From positions 1 to 8,873 of the forward strand of contig JAQGPB010000050.1 of assembly GCA_028293265.1 (NCBI GenBank): 8,873 nt of DNA. Reading direction: 5' to 3'. How positions within the stretch are numbered: position 1 is the stretch's first letter; each line of letters begins with the position of its first letter. Under the pieces are notes generated by a model. The model was not told the origin of the DNA. It saw only the letters and a program-made list of their open reading frames with translations, and did not search any database. The DNA comes from Pedosphaera sp. Lineage in GTDB: Bacteria; Verrucomicrobiota; Verrucomicrobiae; Limisphaerales; Pedosphaeraceae. Of the stretch, positions 1 to 7,167 are shown piece by piece. A program made the translations under genes and the position numbers.

Positions 1-1
1 C

Positions 2-1591
2 CCAGATGCCCGACCTGCCAACCATGGCTGGCTTGACTGGCTGCGGCGCGAGCTGGCCCCGTCGCACGAGCGCAAAGTCAGAACGCTCATTCTCATCTGC
101 GGCGCTGTCCTTTGCGTGATCATCTCGACGGTTCTGCAGGTGCCGGAGCTCGGGCTTTCCGCGTACATGATCTTTTTCATCTCGAAGGAAAACAAAAGGG
201 TCACGACCATCGTCGGCGTCCTCGGCATGATCGGCGTCACCATCGGAATTGCAGTGAGTCTACTCCTTTACAAGCTCACTTATGGGCATCCGGAGTGGCG
301 CATTCCCTCCATGGCGATCTTTCTTTTTCTCGGGATGTTCTTGTCCCGCGTCCTGGTGCTGGGGCCGCTGGTGTTCCTCCTAGGGTTTGTCATCGCCGTC
401 ACTCAAAGCATCGGAGAGTTGGTGCCTTCACCGGAACGGCTGGTTCGTACCATCCTCTGGATTTGGGTGGCAATTGCGTATGGCGTTGTCTTGACCGTCG
501 TCCTCAACCGACTTTTCCTGCCAAAGCCGGCAGGCCCGCCCAAGCCGCTGCCGAAGGGCCTGTTCGTGCCGGACGCGTTCACGAATCCGGCCCATGTCCG
601 GTTCGCGCTCAAGGTCACGCTCGCGGCGATGTTTTGTTATTTCTTCTATACCGGGGTTGATTGGTTTGGAATTCACACCGCTTTCATCACCTGCATCTTC
701 ATCGCGCTCGAAACCACCGGCGCCACACTCTACAAAGGCATTCTTCGGGCCCTCGGCTGCATCATTGGCGGATTGCTCGCGCTCTTCTCGATCCTCGTCC
801 TCATCCCGCACATGGAGACGCTCGCTTCTCTTGTCATCCTGGTCGCGTGCGTCTCGGCGATTGCCGGATGGGTCGCCACCGGCACCGAACGTATCGCTTA
901 CGCCGGTTTGCAGATTGCCTTCGCCTTCTTTTACAGCCTCTTTCCGGGCTTTCAGCCATACGCGCCGGACATCGACCTCACCAATGTTCGCGATCGTGTC
1001 TTCGGCATTCTCTTCGGTTTGATTGTCATGACACTCGTCTTTCAGTACATCTGGCCCGAGCGGGCAATGGATCGATTGCGGGAAATTTTGCGGGAAGCCC
1101 TCGGACAGCTTGCCAGGCTCCTTGTCATTCCAAGCCCGGGGACCTCAGTGAATGTGGCCCGGCCGAAGGCCGAAGCGCTCATTGCGGAAATTTCGAGGGA
1201 ACTCGAGAAGGCGCGGCGCCAGGCCGAACTGACGAGCTTTGAACCCGACGAGCCGCGACCTCGCGAGAGCGTTTCGTCAGCCCTTTTGGAAACCATTCTC
1301 TCACGCGCTGAGCACGTGTTGACTCTTGCAACCTCGCTCAACAGTGATTCTGGCTGGCAGGAATGGCATCGGCTGCCACCTGAGGCGCAAGCCGCCGAGA
1401 GTGAATTGCGAAACGCCGTTGCGAGGCAATTCAAACGTGCGGCCAATGGCGATGGCGCAACGGATGCCGGCACCAATCTTCCAATCGCCTTCGCCCGTTG
1501 GGAAGAAACAGTCCAACGGATGTCCCTGGCAGGCAGCCGGATTACACGCGTCTCCCAGATTGCCGCGGAAGCGCAACATCTTGGAGGATGA
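2..1591 (+). CDS. mdtO: MdtO-like FUSC-family inner-membrane permease, 5'-partial
   Basis: The frame is open from base 2 to the TGA at 1589-1591 (529 residues), so the true start lies left of the window, probably only a few codons away because an N-terminal amphipathic stretch (WLDWLRRELAPS) is already present. The protein has two membrane bundles, about residues 27-168 and 198-350, then a soluble C-terminal region of about 180 residues. Motifs I recall from E. coli MdtO are visible: ADAFTNP and GVDWFGIHT at the start of bundle 2, a YGHPEWRI loop in bundle 1, and RDRVFGILFG (330-339) before the WPE that ends bundle 2. FUSC proteins are inner-membrane components of efflux systems for aromatic acids and drugs. 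The linker between bundles is only about 25 residues (roughly bases 506-580), against about 180 in the paralogue at 4488. It is first in the operon as seen and overlaps the next gene by ATGA. The family is secure; the substrate is unknown. Confidence 0.9.
   Translation, partial: PDARPANHGWLDWLRRELAPSHERKVRTLILICGAVLCVIISTVLQVPELGLSAYMIFFISKENKRVTTIVGVLGMIGVTIGIAVSLLLYKLTYGHPEWRIPSMAIFLFLGMFLSRVLVLGPLVFLLGFVIAVTQSIGELVPSPERLVRTILWIWVAIAYGVVLTVVLNRLFLPKPAGPPKPLPKGLFVPDAFTNPAHVRFALKVTLAAMFCYFFYTGVDWFGIHTAFITCIFIALETTGATLYKGILRALGCIIGGLLALFSILVLIPHMETLASLVILVACVSAIAGWVATGTERIAYAGLQIAFAFFYSLFPGFQPYAPDIDLTNVRDRVFGILFGLIVMTLVFQYIWPERAMDRLREILREALGQLARLLVIPSPGTSVNVARPKAEALIAEISRELEKARRQAELTSFEPDEPRPRESVSSALLETILSRAEHVLTLATSLNSDSGWQEWHRLPPEAQAAESELRNAVARQFKRAANGDGATDAGTNLPIAFARWEETVQRMSLAGSRITRVSQIAAEAQHLGG
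1583..1590 (+). promoter_or_regulatory. Shine-Dalgarno-like GGAGG touching the ATG of the outer membrane factor gene
   Basis: GGAGG at 1583-1587 directly abuts the ATG at 1588-1590, leaving no spacer. The next in-frame ATG is at 1612, 24 bases downstream of the GGAGG and too far for it to serve. Start selection here probably relies on termination-reinitiation at the ATGA shared with the preceding gene. This makes the exact start of the downstream protein (1588 or 1612) uncertain, although both give a usable signal peptide. Confidence 0.4.
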
Positions 1592-3072
1592 GCAAAACTA
1601 GTCAATTCTCCATGCAATGGCACCCAATTGAATCGCGGTTGCTGTTCCAAGCGGTCCTCCTGGCGTTGCTCTTCCATGCCAGCCGCGCGGCCAGCCAGGC
1701 GCCACCAACTTCCCCGGCTCACCCATGGCATTCACCGCAGGAGTATGAGTTCGCGCGCGAAGCTGAACCGTTCCGATACCCTGCACTCCCATTTGACCCG
1801 TCCAAAACGTATTCTCTGGCCGAACTGGTCGATCTGGCCGAAACCCGGAATCCCGAAACCCGCGTTGCCTGGGAGCAGGCCCGCGACCAGGCAAGCTCTT
1901 TGGGAATCACCCGGAGCGAGTTGTATCCGGCTCTGGCCGCTGTGGCCCTGTCCCAAATCAATCGCAGCCAGGTCTTTTTTGGCACCAACTTCTTTCCGCA
2001 AACGATTGGGGAGATTGAAGGGGGCTTGGAGCTGAACTACACCGTCTTTGACTTCGGCGCACGGTCCGGACGAATCAGCGCGGCCAAAGCGCAGCTCCTG
2101 GCGGCCAATTTCGCCTTTAACGACACCCATCGCCGGATCATTTACCAGGTCGAGCAGGCCTGCTATCGGCTGCTCAATGATGCCGGTCAGATCGCCGCCG
2201 CCGAAGCCAGTCTCACCAACGCGCTGACCGTGCAACAGGCCGCCGAAGACCGGATGCAACACGAGCTGGCGACTTTGCCCGACGTCCTGGAAGCACGCAG
2301 CGCGGCCGCGCAGGCGCAATACGAACTCCAAGCCGTGCTGGGAGCCGAGCAAATCTCGCGGGGCAATCTGGCAAGGGCGCTGGGAATCCTGCCCACCGTC
2401 CTGATTCGCACGCAGCCGCTGGAGCAGCTTTCGATTCCGGACTCGATTTCCGACACCGTCGAGCAGGCGCTCGATCGCGCCTTTGCCCAACGCCCGGACT
2501 TGATGCAAAGGCTGGCCGAGGTGCGCTCCGCCCAGGCTCGAATCAAGGAGGCTCGCGCCGCTTTTTATCCCACTCTAAACCTTAATGCGACGGGGAGCGG
2601 GCAATCACTCCATGGGACACAATCGTCGCTTCCCTGGGTGCATACGTCGCAACTGAATGGCAGCGTGGGCCTGAGCTTGACCTGGTCTCTCTTCGATGGT
2701 GGAGCGCGCAGGAATCAGCTCGCGAAAGAAAAGGCCGATGCCCGTGCTTCGGCGGCAAGAGTGCAAGCGTCCCGCGACGAAGTGGCGGATGAGGTCTGGA
2801 CGGCTTACTCGAACTTGCAAACGGCCCTTCGGCAGCGGCAAGCGGCGCTCGCTCTTCTGACGGCGGCCGTACAATCTTACTCCGCCGCGCTGGAATCCTA
2901 CAACAACGGCCTCAGGAATTTGCTGGATGTCACTGCCGCCCAGCGAACCCTGGCTCTGGCCCGCTCGACCGATGTCCTTGCCCGCACTGAAGTGCTTTCC
3001 GCGCTTGCGGAACTGGCCTTCCGGACCGGCGATTCGATCCAGCCGCCAGGCCGAAGAAAGGGCGGACCATGA
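1588..3072 (+). CDS. TolC/NodT-type outer membrane efflux protein (MdtP role)
   Basis: This 494-residue protein is the outer-membrane channel of the exporter. The N-terminus has a signal peptide: a basic start, a hydrophobic core (LLFQAVLLALLFH, 18-30) and a likely cleavage near SRA/ASQA (32-38). There is no lipobox cysteine, so it does not look lipid-anchored, whereas I recall E. coli MdtP as a lipoprotein. Two outer membrane efflux repeats follow. The first begins at YSLAELVDLAETRNP (75-89) and contains LNYTVFDFGARSGR (149-162). The second begins at VEQALDRAFAQRPDL (291-305) and contains LTWSLFDGGARRNQL (364-378). The paired strand motifs with FDxG, and the long alpha-helical stretches rich in Ala, Gln and Arg, are typical of the TolC fold, and the length fits. 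The start at 1588 is chosen because of the ATGA overlap with the FUSC gene; 1612 is the alternative. The stop overlaps ytcA by ATGA. Confidence 0.93.
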   Translation: MSKTSQFSMQWHPIESRLLFQAVLLALLFHASRAASQAPPTSPAHPWHSPQEYEFAREAEPFRYPALPFDPSKTYSLAELVDLAETRNPETRVAWEQARDQASSLGITRSELYPALAAVALSQINRSQVFFGTNFFPQTIGEIEGGLELNYTVFDFGARSGRISAAKAQLLAANFAFNDTHRRIIYQVEQACYRLLNDAGQIAAAEASLTNALTVQQAAEDRMQHELATLPDVLEARSAAAQAQYELQAVLGAEQISRGNLARALGILPTVLIRTQPLEQLSIPDSISDTVEQALDRAFAQRPDLMQRLAEVRSAQARIKEARAAFYPTLNLNATGSGQSLHGTQSSLPWVHTSQLNGSVGLSLTWSLFDGGARRNQLAKEKADARASAARVQASRDEVADEVWTAYSNLQTALRQRQAALALLTAAVQSYSAALESYNNGLRNLLDVTAAQRTLALARSTDVLARTEVLSALAELAFRTGDSIQPPGRRKGGP

Positions 3073-3338
3073 AACGCAGTCCGGTTCGCCGCCGTTTCCT
3101 CCGCCGGGTTGCTTTCGCTCCCTGGCTGCTGGGCGGATGCTCCCGGGCTCCGGCTTTTGATCTCCTGGGCTCCCAGTTTCCGGCGTGTCTGTTCTGTTTC
3201 TTCATAAGCATTGTGCTGACGGTTCTCTCCCGTTGGCTCCTCTTGCGCCTGAAGATTGCGATTGTTTTTCCGGTTCTCGTCTATCCGAGCCTGGCGGCAT
3301 GCTTCACCTTTTTGCTTTGGCTCGTCTTCTTTGGCTGA
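3069..3338 (+). CDS. ytcA: YtcA-family small membrane lipoprotein
   Basis: This 89-residue protein has a basic N-terminus (VRRRFLRR, 6-13), a short hydrophobic segment ending in the lipobox-like LLGGC (Cys24), then two hydrophobic segments at about 38-55 and 63-88. The GCSRAPAFDLLG segment followed by PACLFC, and the aromatic C-terminus (FLLWLVFFG), match the YtcA family as I recall it from E. coli, where ytcA precedes mdtN. The exact role of YtcA is not known; its constant place beside MdtN/MdtO suggests an accessory subunit of the exporter in the inner membrane. AAAGGG at 3057-3062 gives a ribosome binding site 6 nt from the ATG, which overlaps the previous stop. DUF1656/AaeX proteins are the alternative small partner of FUSC systems, but they lack this lipobox. 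The N-terminus also resembles a twin-arginine signal. Confidence 0.85.
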   Translation: MKRSPVRRRFLRRVAFAPWLLGGCSRAPAFDLLGSQFPACLFCFFISIVLTVLSRWLLLRLKIAIVFPVLVYPSLAACFTFLLWLVFFG

Positions 3339-3340
3339 GG
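3337..3340 (+). promoter_or_regulatory. Ribosome binding site that sets the adaptor start at 3349
   Basis: GAGG overlaps the TGA stop of ytcA and lies 8 nt before the ATG at 3349. The open frame runs upstream to 3256, inside ytcA, but only the 3349 start has a well-spaced site, and it gives the short cytoplasmic tail before the membrane segment that is normal in this family. Confidence 0.6.
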
Positions 3341-3348
3341 ATTTGATC

Positions 3349-4485
3349 ATGAGCACTGATGCTCCCAAGGATGAACAAAAACAGCAACGGATAGGCCGCT
3401 GGGTGAGCGGCGGAATCGTGGCCGCCGCCGTGCTGCTTGGTCTCATCGTGCTTTATCACTCGACCCATCACCCGCAGACCGATGATGCGACCGTATTTGC
3501 AAACTACATCGGAATCGCCCCCCAGGTGGAAGGGCCTCTGGTCCACCTGAACGTGCATGACAACCAGCTCGTCCCAAAAGGCGCATTGCTGTTTGAAATT
3601 GATGAGCGGCCCTACCAGTACGCCCTGGAAAACGCCTTGTCGGAACAGGCTGCCCTTGAGGGACAAATCACCAATGAGCAACGAAGAATCGCCGCGCTCA
3701 CAAGCGCAGTCTCGGTTTCCGAAGCCAACATTCGCAGCGCCGAAGCCGACGTGGTGACGGCCGGGCAAGGTGTCAGTCGCGCGCAGGCGGAATGGGCCTA
3801 TGCCAGCAACAATTTGCAGCGCCTGGAGCCTCTGCTGGTGAAGCATTTCGTGACGGTGGACGACATTGACAAGGCGAGAACCTCGGAAGTCGCGCTGCTG
3901 GAAGCTCTCCGGCAGGCGCAATCGAGACTGGTGCTCGCGCAAGCGGTGCTGAGGTCAACCCAGGCGCAGCACGAACAGTCTTCCAACGCCGTCACCACCC
4001 TCGAACCGCTCCTCAACCAGCGCGGCGCCCGGGAGGCGGCGGTGAGGAACGCCCGTTACAACTTCAACAACAGCCGGGTTTACTCGCCGTTCGAGGCGCG
4101 CGTGACCAACCTCAAGATTTCCGAAGGCGCGTACGCCCACGTGGGTCAGGAGATGTTCATTTTGATTGACACGCGCCGCTGGTGGGCTCTCGCCAACTTT
4201 CGCGAAGGACAGTTGGAGCATATCGCCCCCGGAATGCGGGCTGATGTCTATGTGATGACAAAGCCCGGCCGGCGCTTTTCCGGCGTCGTTGACAGCATTG
4301 GATTCGGGGTCATGCCGGATGCCGATGTAATAGGCACTTTTGGGAGCGGGCTCCCGGACGTTCAACGGACTCTTAATTGGGTTCATCTCGCCTCAAGGTA
4401 TCCGGTCCGTGTGCTCGTCCAGGAACCCGCTCCTGACCTCTTTCGCGTGAGCGCGTCAGCCGTGGTCATCATCCGCGGGAACTGA
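3349..4485 (+). CDS. mdtN: MdtN-like HlyD-family periplasmic adaptor (membrane fusion protein)
   Basis: This 378-residue protein bridges the FUSC permease and the TolC-type channel across the periplasm. It has a short charged cytoplasmic tail (1-18), one membrane anchor (about 21-37), a first half of a biotinyl-lipoyl domain (IGIAPQVEGPLVHLNVHDNQ, 54-73, then LFEIDERPYQ), a long alpha-helical hairpin (about 90-230) with RLEPLLVKHFVTVDDIDKAR (158-177), the second lipoyl half (VYSPFEARVTNLKISEGAY, 244-262) and a beta-barrel region. The end carries LIDTRRWWALANFRE (272-286), VVDSIGFGVMPDADV (313-327) and NWVHLASRYPVRVLVQEP (343-360), which correspond to segments I recall from E. coli MdtN. It is somewhat longer than that protein, with the extra length apparently in the hairpin. 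It follows ytcA after 10 nt and precedes the second FUSC gene by 2 nt. Substrate unknown. Confidence 0.93.
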   Translation: MSTDAPKDEQKQQRIGRWVSGGIVAAAVLLGLIVLYHSTHHPQTDDATVFANYIGIAPQVEGPLVHLNVHDNQLVPKGALLFEIDERPYQYALENALSEQAALEGQITNEQRRIAALTSAVSVSEANIRSAEADVVTAGQGVSRAQAEWAYASNNLQRLEPLLVKHFVTVDDIDKARTSEVALLEALRQAQSRLVLAQAVLRSTQAQHEQSSNAVTTLEPLLNQRGAREAAVRNARYNFNNSRVYSPFEARVTNLKISEGAYAHVGQEMFILIDTRRWWALANFREGQLEHIAPGMRADVYVMTKPGRRFSGVVDSIGFGVMPDADVIGTFGSGLPDVQRTLNWVHLASRYPVRVLVQEPAPDLFRVSASAVVIIRGN

Positions 4486-4487
4486 CC

Positions 4488-6632
4488 ATGGCCCCTCCCG
4501 CTGAACCTGTGGAGGCATGGCCAAGGCGGGTGGCTTGGTTGCGGGGATTTCTCAAAGAAGAACTTGCGCCGTATCCCGGCAGAGGCGCCTTGGTCGCGCG
4601 GATGGTCATTGCGGCGACGTTGGTCATGCTCATCACCATGACGTTTCGTCTTCCGTTCGGCGTCCAGGCGGTCTACGCGCTTTTGATCTCGCGCGAAACC
4701 CATTGGGCAACCGTTACGGCCGTGAGGAGTGCCGTCATTATCTTTGCCTTGGCGACCATCTACGTCTTGCTCGGAGCAATCTTTTCGTTGGGCGACCCGC
4801 TGCTGCGCATGCTCTGGGTGGTCATCACCTTGTTCCTCGCCTTTTTTGCCGTCAGCATCATTGAGGATTACACCACGGCCCTCGGTTTCGGCATTCTGGT
4901 CACCCTTGCCATTCCTGTCCTGGATCGGCACATCTCGACGGAACTGAAGGTGGAAGAGACACTCTGGGCGGCTGGCCAGAACATGCTCGCGGCCATCATC
5001 GCCGCGCTGGCCGCACTGTTTTTTGCAGCACTGAAACCCGGGCACTTTCTTGTCCGGCTCATTGCAGAGCGCCTGGCCAGCGTTGAAGATTTGCTCAATT
5101 GCTACGCCGCCGGCCGTCCCGTGGACGAAAATAAAGCGAAAAACATTACGCGCCTGCTCATGCTTGGAACATCCGGGTTGCGGCGTACCCTGCGGCGGTC
5201 CGGCTACCCAGAACATCACGCGGAGCAGATGGGTGTGGTCGTCACGCTGGTGGGAAGCCTGGTTGACCTCGCAGGCAGCCTGACAGCCCTTGACGTCCGG
5301 GTTACAGAAGACGATCGGAGGCGAATCCAAACCTTGATTCAAAACATTGCCCGCCTGCGCACCGGCTTGCTGGCCGGACGGACTCCGCAACCAGGCGAAT
5401 CTCCCGTTGATGAAACCATCGCTCAGGCCATGCCGCTCCTGCCGCAAATGGAACGAACCGTCGCGCAGATTGCAGAAGTCTTTGCAGGCACCCAACCGCT
5501 TAGCGCGTACGCCCCGCTCCTGTCGAACGAGGGTGAGCCGCCACAGCAGTTTTTTGCCCATGACGCGCTCTCCAACCCTGAACACATCAAATTCGGGCTG
5601 CGAGGCTGTTTGGCCGCAAGCCTTTGTTACATCCTATACACGGCCCTGGACTGGCCCGAGATCAGCACCGCAGTCGTCACCTGCGTTTTGACTGCTCTCA
5701 CGACGATCGGCGCATCGCGTCAAAAGCAGGCTTTGCGTTTCACCGGCGCACTGGCTGGCGGGGCGATAGGCGTGGCCGCGCAGGCTTTTGTGCTGCCTGG
5801 CGTTGATTCGATCGCCGGGTTCACACTCGTTTTCATCATGGTTACCTTCGCGGCCTCCTGGATTGCCACCGCCAGTCCCCGCCTCTCCTACTTTGGGATT
5901 CAACTGGCCCTGGCGTACTATTTCATCCACCTTCAGGAATTCCGAATTCAAACGTCCTTGCTGCCCGCCAGAGACCGGGTCCTCGGCATTCTGATTGGCC
6001 TGACCATGATGTGGCTGGTGTTTGACCAGTTATGGACCGCCCCGACGGTTGTAGAAATGAGGAAAGCGTTCATTTCCCTGTTTCGATTGCTTGCCCAGCT
6101 CGCCCGCGAGCCGGTTTCAGATGTCCAGGGTGTCGCCACTGAGAGAAGCTATTCTCTGCGCGAAACGATCAACAGCACCTTCAATCAGGTCAGGGCTCTC
6201 GCGGACGCGGTGTGGTTCGAATTCGGCGCGTCCCGGCAGCAGGATTTGGCGCTGCGACGGCAAATCATTGGGTGGCAGCCGCAATTGCGCATGCTGTTCA
6301 TCACGCGCGTTTCCCTGCTGAAATATTGCCTTCAACTCCCCGGTTTCGAACTGCCCGAATCCGTTCGTCTGGCCCAGAAGGAATTCGACCAATCCCTGGC
6401 GAAAGCGCTGGATGGAATGGCAGACCGCCTGGAGGGCAAGCCGGGCGAAACAGCAGAGGGCTTGGAAGCATTATTGGCTCGTCTCAAGGAAATAGCTGAC
6501 ACCTGCGAATCAGCGCAAGCGCCCGGACTCCTGGATGTCCACCTGCGGACGTTTGTCCCGCTATTGCACAGAATTGAGGCCCTGGCGGTTTCCCTGAACC
6601 AGGAAATCTTCGCGCCATCAGATCACCCTTGA
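4488..6632 (+). CDS. Full-length FUSC-family inner-membrane permease, second of the operon
   Basis: This 714-residue protein has the classic FUSC layout: membrane bundle 1 (about 37-180), a cytoplasmic domain (about 183-360), membrane bundle 2 (about 366-515) and a cytoplasmic C-terminal domain (516-714). Bundle 2 opens with HDALSNPEHIKFGL (358-371), continues through ASWIATASPRLSYFGIQ (456-472) and ends with PARDRVLGILIG (493-504). The same landmarks occur in the FUSC protein at the left end of the window, and RLPFGVQAVYALLISRE here parallels QVPELGLSAYMIFFISKE there, so the two are paralogues. The length is close to MdtO (about 680 residues). It is expected to be an inner-membrane efflux component acting with the adaptor and channel of this operon. 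The start follows the adaptor stop after 2 nt with only a weak GGGAA upstream, which suggests translational coupling. The identity of the exported compound cannot be read from the sequence. Confidence 0.92.
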   Translation: MAPPAEPVEAWPRRVAWLRGFLKEELAPYPGRGALVARMVIAATLVMLITMTFRLPFGVQAVYALLISRETHWATVTAVRSAVIIFALATIYVLLGAIFSLGDPLLRMLWVVITLFLAFFAVSIIEDYTTALGFGILVTLAIPVLDRHISTELKVEETLWAAGQNMLAAIIAALAALFFAALKPGHFLVRLIAERLASVEDLLNCYAAGRPVDENKAKNITRLLMLGTSGLRRTLRRSGYPEHHAEQMGVVVTLVGSLVDLAGSLTALDVRVTEDDRRRIQTLIQNIARLRTGLLAGRTPQPGESPVDETIAQAMPLLPQMERTVAQIAEVFAGTQPLSAYAPLLSNEGEPPQQFFAHDALSNPEHIKFGLRGCLAASLCYILYTALDWPEISTAVVTCVLTALTTIGASRQKQALRFTGALAGGAIGVAAQAFVLPGVDSIAGFTLVFIMVTFAASWIATASPRLSYFGIQLALAYYFIHLQEFRIQTSLLPARDRVLGILIGLTMMWLVFDQLWTAPTVVEMRKAFISLFRLLAQLAREPVSDVQGVATERSYSLRETINSTFNQVRALADAVWFEFGASRQQDLALRRQIIGWQPQLRMLFITRVSLLKYCLQLPGFELPESVRLAQKEFDQSLAKALDGMADRLEGKPGETAEGLEALLARLKEIADTCESAQAPGLLDVHLRTFVPLLHRIEALAVSLNQEIFAPSDHP

Positions 6633-7167
6633 GGCATTTGCCGCAGGGGCGCTGCGGTGAGAAGAAAATTTCCACCTGTCAGAACCGGGTTGCAGACCTA
6701 ATGTTGAGGCCGCCGGACTTTGCAAACTTTCATGGAAGGAGCCGGCAGCTTTTCCGACACGCTCGTGGCAGCGGGGATCGCCGCCCGGCAACATCATGGC
6801 GCACACTTCGTTTCCCTCCCTGGGCTGCGTCATTATGAAGAGCACCTTTGGAAAGCAGAAAACAGTCTGCGCGGCAATTACCTGGATCAGGACCGAGGCC
6901 GATTTGGCCGTAAACTCAATGATCGGGTGTTCCAAAGCAATCTCCTAAAGTCAAAAAAACAACCGCCAGTTCTCAGCAAAAAGAAAAATGTTCGGTGCCG
7001 TGAGTTTTGAACGCGCGGCATTTATGAACCCCATCCTGAAACAGACTCAAGTGGGCATTGCTGAATAATCATGAGTTTCATCCGGTGGCAGGGCAATCCA
7101 CCTCAATGTTTCCTCATGCCAGCCACAGACTTCCCTTCCATATCTTCGCTGATCAGCACTGGATTTA
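6633..7167. other. Intergenic region between converging units, no convincing gene
   Basis: The open frames in this 535-bp stretch are short, mutually contradictory and unlike any family I know. Structure is limited to small inverted repeats: the hairpin at 6641-6657, GCAGA/TCTGC at 6855-6870 (6-nt loop), GGTGG/CCACC at 7084-7102 (9-nt loop) and the perfect palindrome GCTGATCAGC at 7148-7157, just beyond the stop of the kinase gene. None of the three last has a T-tract in the orientation needed for a clear terminator. Positions 6945-6990 are A-rich. I see no tRNA, CRISPR or transposon ends. Confidence 0.6.
6641..6657 (+). terminator. GC-rich hairpin after the efflux operon
   Basis: CCGCAG (6641-6646) and CTGCGG (6652-6657) form a perfect 6-bp stem around a 5-nt loop, extendable by a G-T pair, beginning 8 nt after the last stop codon. 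The position suits a transcription terminator or an mRNA 3'-end stabiliser. A run of T residues does not follow directly (the next bases are TGAGAAG), so it is not a textbook intrinsic terminator. Confidence 0.4.

Noticed and set aside
112..660. Open frame of 182 codons in another frame at the left edge
   Set aside because: It overlaps the FUSC frame, which is open from base 2 and carries clear family motifs; the alternative is His/Arg-rich and has no membrane segments.
3256..3348. Extended N-terminus for the adaptor starting at 3256
   Set aside because: It would overlap most of the ytcA end, has no good ribosome binding site, and adds residues unlike the family. The start at 3349 with GAGG 8 nt upstream fits better.
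4383..5585. Long open frame of 400 codons on the minus strand
   Set aside because: It lies antisense to the second FUSC gene and the adaptor end; its Gly/Arg/His/Gln-rich composition is a shadow of the GC-rich coding strand, and the plus strand has clear family motifs.
6940..6965. T-run on the minus strand about 200 nt past the kinase stop as an intrinsic terminator
   Set aside because: The run of seven T residues is preceded only by a 3-bp palindromic arm (AAC/GTT), too weak for a terminator stem.
6720..7010. Open frame of 96 codons on the plus strand after the efflux operon
   Set aside because: It has a low-complexity Lys-rich end, competes with an equally open minus-strand frame (6618-6935), and no motif or family similarity is recognisable.
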